DNA from: DASVTR01 sp033855775
GTDB taxonomy: Bacteria; Acidobacteriota; Blastocatellia; Pyrinomonadales; Pyrinomonadaceae
Length of the DNA: 6,065 nt
Reading direction: 5' to 3'
Assembly: GCA_033855775.1 (NCBI GenBank)
Contig: JAWVFT010000098.1
Coordinates: 1-6,065 of the forward strand
This document shows positions 1-5,418 of this stretch, piece by piece (position 1 is the stretch's first letter; each line of letters opens with the position of its first letter). The notes beneath the pieces are model-generated. The model made no database searches. It was not told the origin of the DNA and saw nothing but the letters and a program-made list of their open reading frames with translations. Made by a program: the position numbers and the translations under genes.

Positions 1-98
1 TGACAAGTGACGAGCAAAGAGCAGAGAGTCACTTACTTTCACTCATCACTCATTACACGCTACTTCTTACTCGTCACTTGTCACTCGTCACTCGTCAC
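1..98. repeat. Phased heptanucleotide repeat array with inverted flank
   Basis: From 36 to 98 the sequence divides into nine consecutive 7-bp units that all end in AC: ctttcac, tcatcac, tcattac, acgctac, ttcttac, tcgtcac, ttgtcac, tcgtcac, tcgtcac. The last four are near-identical (consensus TCGTCAC). In addition, bases 1-14 (tgacaagtgacgag) are the exact reverse complement of 70-83, so the element can fold back on itself with a loop of about 55 nt. It probably continues beyond the left edge. The array overlaps the stop codon of the minus-strand lipoprotein gene (TGA, complement of 95-97). It resembles the short tandemly repeated repetitive (STRR) heptamer families known in cyanobacteria and other bacteria; identity with a named family is not claimed. 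Confidence 0.8.
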
Positions 99-892
99 TG
101 CTTTTTATGCCAGGCGTATTTCGCGCCCGTCCAGTAGAGAAATCCTTGAGCGCCTGCGAGCGTCGCTCTGATGACGGCGGCGTTCTTCGATAGGATGTTC
201 TTGTTGACGGTTGCGCTCTGCATGTCTCTGAGCGGCTCTGCGGACATCGTGCTGCCGACGGCGTTCGAGAGCAGGTACGCCTGTTGCGCGGCGGGGTTTC
301 GCCATCCCTCCGCTTTGTAGCCGTGAATGATGGTCAGCAGCGCTTCGTCGGGCTGCGCCTTCACAGGCGCGGGAGCTTGCGGCTGGCTTTGCACGGCTTT
401 GCTCTGGTCGGGCAGCCTGACCTGCTGCGGGTCTTCAAGAATCCAGTTGGCGACTTCGCTGTTAATCTCTTCGAGCTTGCCTTTGACGGGCTTGACCACG
501 ACGGCTATGTCCTCAGAGTCGTCGCCGTTGAAGTCGCCGACGATGTAGAACGGTTGATGATTCGTGTCTATCGTCACCGCATTCCTGTAAACGCGCGTGA
601 CGACGGCGCGCACCTCTTCGGGTTTGGGCGGCGGCAATTCCAACGCTTCGGCGGGCGCAGGCTCCTGCGTGGCGACGCTCGTGTCCGTAGCTATCGGAGC
701 CTCTTGCCGAGCGGGCGGCGCTGGCGTCGCGGCGGCGCGCGGCTCAGGCTTGACGTTGTTGTCGTTGCTCTTGCAGGCAGTCGAGAAGAGGCAGCCGGCG
801 ACGATGAGCAGAGAGACCAGCAGGCTGGCGTTATGGCGGCGCTGCCGAACTTTTCCAGTCAGGTTTCGCGTAGTCCTTTGAGCTTTTTCCAT
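95..892 (-). CDS. Probable lipoprotein with EF-hand/FG-GAP-like acidic loop
   Basis: 265 aa, not assignable to a named family. The N-terminus has a basic stretch (residues 2-20), a hydrophobic core (24-39) and two candidate lipobox cysteines: C34 in LIVAGC, the better match to L-[AS]-[GA]-C, and C40 in FSTAC, followed by polar KSNDNN. Lipid anchoring in the envelope is therefore inferred. Residues 47-91 form a Pro/Ala/Glu-rich linker. A compact segment (92-155) contains D120-F-N-G-D-D-S-E-D128, a DxNxDxSxD calcium-loop pattern of the kind in FG-GAP/VCBS and dockerin repeats, but present only once. A second Pro/Gln-rich linker (157-182) precedes a C-terminal domain (183-265) that I do not recognise. 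The ATG start has no obvious Shine-Dalgarno sequence. The last codons (H-K-K-Q) run straight into the heptamer array, which supplies the TGA stop, so the original C-terminus may have been altered. The gene lies downstream of the di-haem cytochrome gene on the same strand, 97 bp away, with a hairpin between. Confidence 0.75.
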   Translation of the reverse strand: MEKAQRTTRNLTGKVRQRRHNASLLVSLLIVAGCLFSTACKSNDNNVKPEPRAAATPAPPARQEAPIATDTSVATQEPAPAEALELPPPKPEEVRAVVTRVYRNAVTIDTNHQPFYIVGDFNGDDSEDIAVVVKPVKGKLEEINSEVANWILEDPQQVRLPDQSKAVQSQPQAPAPVKAQPDEALLTIIHGYKAEGWRNPAAQQAYLLSNAVGSTMSAEPLRDMQSATVNKNILSKNAAVIRATLAGAQGFLYWTGAKYAWHKKQ

Positions 893-920
893 GCTGTTTG
901 GAGTTGGCCTGTTTAATCGG

Positions 921-957
921 CGAGAGGCCGGTCAGATATTGATTGACCGGCCTCTCG
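921..957 (-). terminator. Perfect 14-bp intercistronic hairpin
   Basis: Bases 921-934 (cgagaggccggtca) and 944-957 are exact reverse complements, with a 9-nt loop (gatattgat). It lies 32 nt after the stop of the di-haem cytochrome gene and 28 nt before the start codon of the lipoprotein gene, both on the minus strand. In the minus-strand transcript the hairpin is followed by ccgattaaac, not a U run, so it is not a canonical intrinsic terminator in that direction. The T-rich side (tttgagtttt, 958-968) faces the plus strand, where no gene ends. It may be a partial terminator, an mRNA stabiliser or a processing site that lowers expression of the downstream gene. The stem is certain; the role is inferred. 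Confidence 0.6.
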
Positions 958-989
958 GTTTGAGTTTTCCATGCGGGAGAGCGCGCCCT

Positions 990-2264
990 TTATAACGAGT
1001 TGAGGAACGTCGCAATCTGGTTCCTCTGCGTTAAGCTGAGCGAGCGATAGTTGTTGATGACGCCTGTGGCTTCGCCCGCGTGGCGCAGGATGGCTTCGCT
1101 GCGTGTCAGCGATTCGCCGTCGTGCATCAAGCGAGCGCGTGTCCGCACGCCCCACAGCGGAGCCGTGCGCATACGGTTGGCCGAAGCCTGCCCGCCGTTC
1201 TGGACAATGCCGTCGCCCGTGCCTACGTTGTGCAACAGGAAGTCGCTGTAGGGGTGGATGATTTTATTGCCGAGAGCCGTGGGGACTGTGAATGCGCCGC
1301 CATTGATGATTGTTCCGGCGGGCGCGGTGGTGATTGAAGAGACGTGGCAGATGTTGCAGCCGACCGCGTTGAAGAGCGACTGCCCGGCCTGCGAATCCGC
1401 AGTGGCGGCCACGGCGGCGTCGCGCGGCGGAGCCTTCGATGAACGCATGAACTCCGCAAAGGCCGAGATGTCATCGTCAGGGTCTTCGCCGCAAGTCTTG
1501 CCGGGGATATTCGCGCAGGGCTGGTTGTCCGGCACGGGGTCGAAGCCGGAACCGAAGCCGACGAAGCGGCCAAGGCTCGTGTTCTCGGTCAGCAGCAAGC
1601 GGTTGGTAATGCCCTGCTCGTTGAGATAAGCGTCCGACGCGAAGGAGAGCAGGCTGGCATGTTGGTTCTTCCAGCCGAAGCGTCCGCCGCGCACCGCGCC
1701 GGGAGCTTCAGCCATCGGGACTTGGATGAACAGTCCTCCGATTTGGCCGCCGCTCTGCCCCGGCTGGTTGTTGGCGATGGTCAAGAGCGTGTTGCTGTCA
1801 ATGCACTCGACGAAGCCGTCGCCGAGCGTGTTAAGGGACGTGCGGAAGGTGCGAATGTTTTCGGCTGTGCTCGGCACGCGCTCTTCGATGCCGGCGTTAG
1901 TGGCGCGGTCGTTAATCAAAGAGCCGCCCGCCGCGTCAATGAAGTTGCCGCCCGCGTCCGTGTGACCGGCGCGCAACTCCGTGACCTGGCTGATGGCGCC
2001 CGTGACCGGGTTCTGGTGACATTCGGCGCACGACTGCGCGTTGTAAACGGGGCCGAGTCCCTTGGCAATATCGTCGCGTTCCTCGAAGACTACGAGGTCT
2101 GCGGCGAAGGTCGCTTGGGGAACCATGTTGTTAGTTAGATTATCAAAGCCCGTGGGCGCTTCGGTCGCGCCGGACTGGCTCTGCACAAGGTTGCTTTTGA
2201 AGGCCGCCGGGAGAAGGAAGGCCATTGCAAAAGAGACCAGAACTACAAGCTTCAGTAGCTTCAT
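990..2264 (-). CDS. Di-haem c-type cytochrome, DHOR/DUF1111 putative peroxidase
   Basis: 424 aa from the chosen ATG. A signal peptide (residues 1 to about 21, hydrophobic core VVLVSFAMAFLLPA) sends it to the periplasm or envelope, as c-type haem attachment requires. Two CXXCH haem sites are present: C79-AEC-H83 near the N-terminus and C303-NIC-H307 in the C-terminal half. Other family-like blocks are GDGFVE (148-153), GRFGWK (194-199), YSDFLLHNVG (339-348), RTAPLWGVRTRARLMHDGES (366-385) and HAGEA (395-399). This arrangement matches the di-haem oxidoreductase family (DHOR, Pfam DUF1111), related to bacterial cytochrome c peroxidases and MauG. Peroxidase activity is inferred from the family and the substrate is unknown. 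C250 and C258 could form a disulphide. The reading frame extends back to a TTG at 2282, but the ATG at 2264 has GGAGGG six bases upstream and begins a proper signal peptide. It probably heads a two-gene unit with the lipoprotein gene. Confidence 0.88.
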   Translation of the reverse strand: MKLLKLVVLVSFAMAFLLPAAFKSNLVQSQSGATEAPTGFDNLTNNMVPQATFAADLVVFEERDDIAKGLGPVYNAQSCAECHQNPVTGAISQVTELRAGHTDAGGNFIDAAGGSLINDRATNAGIEERVPSTAENIRTFRTSLNTLGDGFVECIDSNTLLTIANNQPGQSGGQIGGLFIQVPMAEAPGAVRGGRFGWKNQHASLLSFASDAYLNEQGITNRLLLTENTSLGRFVGFGSGFDPVPDNQPCANIPGKTCGEDPDDDISAFAEFMRSSKAPPRDAAVAATADSQAGQSLFNAVGCNICHVSSITTAPAGTIINGGAFTVPTALGNKIIHPYSDFLLHNVGTGDGIVQNGGQASANRMRTAPLWGVRTRARLMHDGESLTRSEAILRHAGEATGVINNYRSLSLTQRNQIATFLNSL

Positions 2265-2270
2265 TTCTTT

Positions 2271-2276
2271 CCCTCC
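2271..2276 (-). promoter_or_regulatory. Ribosome binding site fixing the cytochrome start
   Basis: On the minus strand GGAGGG is followed by six bases (aaagaa) and then ATG at 2264. This strong Shine-Dalgarno sequence favours the ATG over the in-frame TTG at 2282, which overlaps the region just upstream of the site and has no comparable site of its own. Confidence 0.8.
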
Positions 2277-2281
2277 AAGCA

Positions 2282-2299
2282 AGTGGGGGAAAACCCACT
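2282..2299 (-). other. Small 5'-UTR hairpin before the cytochrome gene
   Basis: AGTGGG (2282-2287) and CCCACT (2294-2299) are exact complements with a six-base loop. The stem sits just upstream of the ribosome binding site in the minus-strand leader, where it could tune translation. It is only 6 bp long, so chance is possible. Confidence 0.35.
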
Positions 2300-2715
2300 C
2301 GGTGTCAAGAAAAGTCTGGGCGCTTTTCGTTATCTTGTTAGAAGTTAGTAGACTAAACGAACGGACGTGCGTGTTACACGGGGGCGGCTCGCCTTAGACT
2401 GGCATGTCAAAGCGAACCCGTTTCGAGCAAGAGCAGAGAGCAGCCGTCCGTTTGTAAGATGGTTGACTGAAAGCTAACGCCCGAATCCCGTCAATGTGTA
2501 GCGACCTCGTGACTCAAGCGGTCGGCTGCCATAGAAAGATATGCCAAGCCTCGCAGTTGAGATTGAAATTGCGTATTGACCCAGCCTCTTCAGCGGAAAC
2601 TGAAAGAAGCTGGATGGCCCTTTTGGAGCAAGAGCCCGCGTGCCCTGTAAACCTTTTAACCTGATAAGCCTTTAAAGTTGGTGGTCCTGCTTTATGCGAG
2701 TCAACGAGAAATATT

Positions 2716-2756
2716 TGAGAGGAATCTCATTAACGAACATCTTGCAGCGATGCAAG
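2716..2756 (+). ncRNA. Candidate structured RNA: paired GNRA hairpins
   Basis: tgaga-GGAA-tctca (2716-2729) is a perfect 5-bp stem with a GNRA tetraloop. Eleven bases later cttgca-GCGA-tgcaag (2741-2756) is a perfect 6-bp stem with another GNRA loop. A 7-bp pairing of 2649-2655 (aaacctt) with 2782-2788 (aaggttt) could close a larger domain that ends in TTTTT (2786-2790). No known RNA family is recognised. GNRA caps are a frequent hallmark of real RNA folds, but each stem is short and the assignment is tentative. Confidence 0.25.
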
Positions 2757-2887
2757 AATATTTGCATTTCCCGGTGATGTCAAGGTTTTTGCTCCCGCAC
2801 AGTCAGAACCGCGCGCGGCCACAGCCTCAAACTTCCAAGCGGCGCAAGCGCACAGGACAGACAACGAACGGCCATTTAAAATTCTGC

Positions 2888-2916
2888 TTGAGACTTCGTA
2901 GCGCAGACTTTAGACT
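2888..2916 (+). promoter_or_regulatory. Candidate sigma-70-like promoter for the rsmD pair
   Basis: TTGAGA (2888-2893, five of six matches to TTGACA), a 17-bp spacer and TAGACT (2911-2916, four of six matches to TATAAT). Transcription would start near 2923, about 80 bases upstream of the first rsmD-like gene. It is the best-spaced pair I found in the gap; consensus matching alone is weak evidence in an unidentified lineage. Confidence 0.28.
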
Positions 2917-3004
2917 AATCGCTCTTGAACATTCAGGGGCCGGGAGCCGGGACGCTTGAGTCAGCTTTCGATTCCTGACCCTTTGAACTCCTGACTAATT
3001 CGTC

Positions 3005-3559
3005 GTGCAAATCACCGGAGGAAAATTTCGCGGGCTGCGGCTGCGGAGCCAGCCGTCGCAGCAAGTGCGGCCAACAACGCGGCGCGTGCGCGAGAAGTTG
3101 TTCGAGTTGCTGGCGGAGCGGATTGAGGGCGCGCGCTTCGTAGACCTCTGCGCAGGCTCCGGTGCGGTCGGGCTGGAAGCCTTGTCGCGCGGCGCCAGCC
3201 ACGCCACCTTCGTTGACCGCTCGCCGCGCGCCTGCATCTTCGTCCGCACGAATCTGCAAACGTGCAGAATCACAACGGAGCAGAGCCTCGTGGTCGCCAG
3301 CCCTGCGTTGAAGTTTCTGCGAGAGTCAATCGAGCGCGGCGAGGGAGCCTGGGACATAGCCTATTTCGACCCTCCATATGCCATTGATTACGCGCCCGTC
3401 CTGACGCTCTTCGCAACCGGCTGCCTGCTCAAGCCGCGCGGGCTGTTCGTCGCCGAACATCATTGCGAGCGACAGCCGGAGGCCGCGGGCGAATTGGTTT
3501 ACGTCGGCACAGCCGAACTCGGCGAGACGTGCCTGAGCTTCTTTGAACGGAAGAGCTAG
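3005..3559 (+). CDS. RsmD-family RNA methyltransferase, diverged first copy
   Basis: 184 aa, the usual RsmD length. RsmD is a cytoplasmic S-adenosylmethionine-dependent enzyme that makes m2G966 in 16S rRNA. Visible here are the N-terminal RNA-binding signature (ITGGKFRGLRL, residues 3-13; RPTTRRVREKLF, 22-33), SAM-binding motif I (DLCAGSGAVGLEALSRGA, 47-64) and catalytic motif IV (D122-P-P-Y125). Both motifs needed for catalysis are intact, so it is not an obvious pseudogene. Relative to the family consensus RPTTDRVRETLFN it has R26 for D, K31 for T and E34 for N, whereas the neighbouring copy keeps D, T and N. It starts with GTG and has only a weak ribosome binding site. About 50 of the first 77 residues are identical to the second copy, without gaps. 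It could be a functional backup, or could modify a different position or RNA. Family is confident; the precise target is not. Confidence 0.85.
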   Translation: MQITGGKFRGLRLRSQPSQQVRPTTRRVREKLFELLAERIEGARFVDLCAGSGAVGLEALSRGASHATFVDRSPRACIFVRTNLQTCRITTEQSLVVASPALKFLRESIERGEGAWDIAYFDPPYAIDYAPVLTLFATGCLLKPRGLFVAEHHCERQPEAAGELVYVGTAELGETCLSFFERKS

Positions 3560-3590
3560 GCCGTCAAGCTCTGCCCTCAAGCTACGGCCT
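3558..3590 (+). other. Hairpin overlapping the stop of the first rsmD copy
   Basis: aggccgt (3558-3564) pairs exactly with acggcct (3584-3590). The 19-nt loop holds the direct repeat caagct twice (3565-3570 and 3578-3583). No T run follows, so it is not a normal intrinsic terminator. It may stabilise the mRNA end or weaken read-through into the second copy. Confidence 0.4.
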
Positions 3591-3664
3591 CGACCGCTCC
3601 AAAGCTCATTCGCTTACGCTGTGAATTTCACCTGCGCCTCGCTTCAGCCACCGCGCTGCGGCTG

Positions 3665-3673
3665 TGCTAACAT
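3665..3673 (+). promoter_or_regulatory. Possible extended -10 giving a leaderless transcript
   Basis: TGC followed by TAACAT (3668-3673) fits an extended -10 element (TGn plus four of six bases of TATAAT). Start-point geometry would place +1 at about 3680, the G of the GTG start codon of the second rsmD copy. That gene lacks a visible Shine-Dalgarno sequence, which would be consistent with leaderless translation. No good -35 is present; this is a hypothesis. Confidence 0.25.
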
Positions 3674-3679
3674 GCTCAA

Positions 3680-4243
3680 GTGAGAATCGTCGCCGGACAA
3701 TATCGCGGGCGCGTGTTGAAGAGCCCGCCGTCTTTGCAGATACGGCCCACGTCCGACCGCCTGCGCGAAACGCTCTTCAACGTGCTCGCGCCGCGCATCG
3801 CAGGCACTCGCTTCCTGGACCTCTGCGCGGGGTCTGGAGCAATCGGCATCGAAGCTTTGTCGCGCGGCGCCAGCCACGCCACCTTCGTCGATAAGTCGCG
3901 GAAGATGTGCGGGCTGATTGAAGCGAATCTTGATTTATGCGGCGTGCCGGAAGATGAGACGGAAGTTGTCTTGTCGGATGCCGCGGAGTTCCTGCGCCGC
4001 TTCATCGCGCGCGACGGCGGCCAGCCGCGTTGGGAGATAGCCTTCTTTGACCCGCCCTATGCGATTGACTACGCGCCAGTGCTCAACGCCTTCGGCTCCG
4101 GCTCCGTGCTCGACGCAGAGGACGGGCTGCTGATAGTCGAGCATCATCACAAGAATGAGATGAAGGATGAAATCGGCGCGCTTCGTCGCTGGCGCATTCT
4201 GAAGCAGGGCGACTCGTGCTTGAGTTTCTATGAGCCGAAGTGA
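3680..4243 (+). CDS. rsmD: 16S rRNA (guanine(966)-N(2))-methyltransferase RsmD
   Basis: 187 aa, full length for RsmD, which methylates G966 of 16S rRNA during 30S assembly using S-adenosylmethionine. The N-terminus follows the family pattern closely (MRIVAGQYRGRVL, 1-13; RPTSDRLRETLFN, 22-34). Motif I is DLCAGSGAIGIEALSRGA (47-64), an acidic residue at D100 may line the adenine pocket, and motif IV is D124-P-P-Y127. The C-terminus ends in GDSCLSFYEPK, typical of the family. Of the two tandem copies this one better retains the consensus, so it is the likelier true RsmD. It lies 120 bp after the first copy and 81 bp before tsaD on the same strand; the usual coaD neighbour is absent. GTG is chosen as start because it aligns exactly with the first copy's start and with the family N-terminus. 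Bases 3857-3888 are identical to 3182-3213 of the first copy. Confidence 0.92.
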   Translation: MRIVAGQYRGRVLKSPPSLQIRPTSDRLRETLFNVLAPRIAGTRFLDLCAGSGAIGIEALSRGASHATFVDKSRKMCGLIEANLDLCGVPEDETEVVLSDAAEFLRRFIARDGGQPRWEIAFFDPPYAIDYAPVLNAFGSGSVLDAEDGLLIVEHHHKNEMKDEIGALRRWRILKQGDSCLSFYEPK

Positions 4244-4250
4244 TTGATTG

Positions 4251-4285
4251 TCAACGGCGAGTCGAAAGCTGTAGTTGGCCGTTGA
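4251..4285 (+). other. Short inverted repeat between rsmD and tsaD
   Basis: tcaacggc (4251-4258) and gccgttga (4278-4285) are exact complements separated by 19 nt, in the 81-bp gap. There is no T run after it, and transcription probably continues into tsaD. It may be incidental. Confidence 0.3.
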
Positions 4286-4324
4286 TGAGCGGCGATTGAA
4301 CATTGACGGACGGAAGATTGATTT

Positions 4325-5401
4325 ATGCTTGTGCTTGGCATCGAAAGCTCTTGCGATGAGACGGCGGCGGCGATTGTGCGCGATGGCCGCGAGATGTTGT
4401 CGTCTGTGATTTCGTCGCAGATTGAGATTCACAAACGCTTTGGCGGCGTCGTGCCGGAAATCGCTTCGCGCGAACATCTGGACAAGATTGTGCCGGTGGT
4501 TGAAGAAGCCTTCATGCGCGCGGGCGTGACGAAGCAGGAGCTTGACGGCATCGCCGTCACGACGGGGCCGGGGCTGGTCGGTTCCCTGCTCGTCGGCGTC
4601 TCTTACGCGAAGGCGATGGCGTTCGCCCTCGGGCTACCGCTCGTCGGCATCAACCACATCGAAGGCCACGTCTACTCCGTCGTCTTCGAGAATCCGCCGG
4701 TCGAGTATCCGGCCCTCGCTTTGATTGTCTCCGGCGGCCACACCAACCTGTTTCACATTCCTGAGCCGGGCCGTTACAAGGTGGTCGCGCGAACGAGAGA
4801 CGACGCGGCGGGCGAGGCGTTTGACAAGGTGGCGAAGATGCTCGGACTCGGCTATCCGGGCGGCCCCGTCATCGAGCGGCTGGCGCGCGAAGGCGACCCG
4901 CGAGCCGTGCGCTTCGCTGTCCCGCGCATGGGCGACGGGCGACCGGATTTTAGTTTCAGCGGATTGAAGACGGCTGTCTCAAAACACGTTCGTGAAACAG
5001 GCTTGCAGCCTGTGGCCAACGGCGAGGAGCCGTCGCAAAGCATCAAGGATTTGGCGGCGAGCTTTCAGGATGTCGTCGTGCGCTCGCTGGTCGGGACGAC
5101 CGAGCGACTGGCGGAAGAGTTTCACCCGCGCACCTTAATCGTCGCGGGCGGCGTGGCCTGCAACGGGGCTTTGCGCGCAGCGTCGCGCGCGGCGGCTGAG
5201 CGTTTAAGCATTCCCGCCTACTTCCCTTCGCCGCATCTCTCGACCGACAACGCCGCGATGATTGCCGCCGCCGGAACCGTCAAGCTGCAAGCAGGCGAGC
5301 GCGCGGGCCTGGACCTCAACGCCGATGTCTCGCTTCGTTTGCAAAATCTGGAAGTCGAAGACGACGCGCTCCGGCAGAGCCGCGTTCGTTACAGGCTTTA
5401 A
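4325..5401 (+). CDS. tsaD: tRNA t6A37 threonylcarbamoyltransferase TsaD
   Basis: 358 aa. TsaD (Kae1/YgjD family, ASKHA fold) transfers the threonylcarbamoyl group from TC-AMP to A37 of ANN-decoding tRNAs, working with TsaB and TsaE, which are not in this window. Landmarks in order: GIESSCDETAAAIV (5-18), VPEIASREH (43-51), TGPGLVGSLLVGVSYAKAMA (80-99), metal ligands H111 and H115 in NHIEGH, IVSGGHT, GEAFDKVAKMLGLGYPGGP, FSFSGLKTAV, GGVACNGAL and STDNAAMIAAAG with the third ligand D308. All expected active-site elements are present. The ATG start has ggaag (4312-4316) eight bases upstream. A loop around residues 224-236, after FSGLKTAV, is longer than in E. coli TsaD as I recall it, and is encoded partly by a palindrome at 4997-5013. 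The gene is followed by a terminator-like hairpin. Grouping with rsmD makes a translation-RNA modification cluster. Confidence 0.96.
   Translation: MLVLGIESSCDETAAAIVRDGREMLSSVISSQIEIHKRFGGVVPEIASREHLDKIVPVVEEAFMRAGVTKQELDGIAVTTGPGLVGSLLVGVSYAKAMAFALGLPLVGINHIEGHVYSVVFENPPVEYPALALIVSGGHTNLFHIPEPGRYKVVARTRDDAAGEAFDKVAKMLGLGYPGGPVIERLAREGDPRAVRFAVPRMGDGRPDFSFSGLKTAVSKHVRETGLQPVANGEEPSQSIKDLAASFQDVVVRSLVGTTERLAEEFHPRTLIVAGGVACNGALRAASRAAAERLSIPAYFPSPHLSTDNAAMIAAAGTVKLQAGERAGLDLNADVSLRLQNLEVEDDALRQSRVRYRL
4997..5013. repeat. REP-like palindrome inside tsaD
   Basis: acaggct-tgc-agcctgt is a 7-bp perfect inverted repeat with a 3-nt loop. It lies in frame in tsaD and encodes residues T225-G-L-Q-P-V230. 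Palindromes of the type CAGGCT-n-AGCCTG occur as dispersed repeats in various bacterial genomes, and here the site coincides with an apparent loop extension. That it is a dispersed element inserted in the gene is inference. Confidence 0.5.
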
Positions 5402-5418
5402 GAATAATCACGCTGGAG

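Larger units (their letters stand above)
2300..3004. other. Long non-coding region between divergent genes
   Basis: About 700 bp between the minus-strand cytochrome gene and the plus-strand rsmD-like gene. It is visibly more A+T-rich and less codon-patterned than its neighbours. The longest forward reading frame (2678-2959, TTG start) has no Shine-Dalgarno sequence and no recognisable domain. Contents I can point to: an imperfect hairpin at 2581-2613 (CCAGC...GCTGG with one mismatch and one bulge), two adjacent GNRA-capped hairpins at 2716-2729 and 2741-2756, an 8-bp palindrome ctttaaag at 2670-2677, a candidate promoter at 2888-2916, and a short direct repeat tcctgac at 2973-2979 and 2989-2995 just before the next gene. 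No tRNA, insertion sequence or attachment site was seen. Confidence 0.6.

Noticed and set aside
36..98. CRISPR-like array
   Set aside because: Units are 7 bp and contiguous, with no spacers; this is a tandem repeat.
284..916. Plus-strand reading frame of 210 residues opposite the lipoprotein gene
   Set aside because: Arg-rich, low-complexity translation without domains, opposite a gene with a lipobox and acidic loop; a shadow of G+C-rich codon use.
1659..2138. Plus-strand reading frame of 159 residues opposite the cytochrome gene
   Set aside because: The minus strand here encodes the first CXXCH haem site and family blocks; the antisense product has no recognisable feature.
2265..2282. Upstream TTG start for the cytochrome
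   Set aside because: Using it would put the strong GGAGGG site inside the coding sequence and add polar residues before the signal peptide; the ATG at 2264 fits better.
2303..2308. Minus-strand TTGACA as a -35 box for the cytochrome gene
   Set aside because: At 17-bp spacing the next hexamer is CACTTG, unlike a -10 box, and a start point there would fall at or after the ribosome binding site.
2440..2580. Possible tRNA or known riboswitch in the gap
   Set aside because: No T-loop GGTTCGA-type sequence, no 7-bp acceptor stem and no recognised riboswitch core could be found.
2678..2959. Plus-strand reading frame of 93 residues in the long gap
   Set aside because: TTG start without ribosome binding site, no domain or signal peptide, and it spans the candidate hairpins and promoter; probably not coding.
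3935..4477. Minus-strand reading frame of 180 residues spanning rsmD and tsaD
   Set aside because: It overlaps the catalytic end of one conserved gene and the start of another on the opposite strand, and shows no domain.
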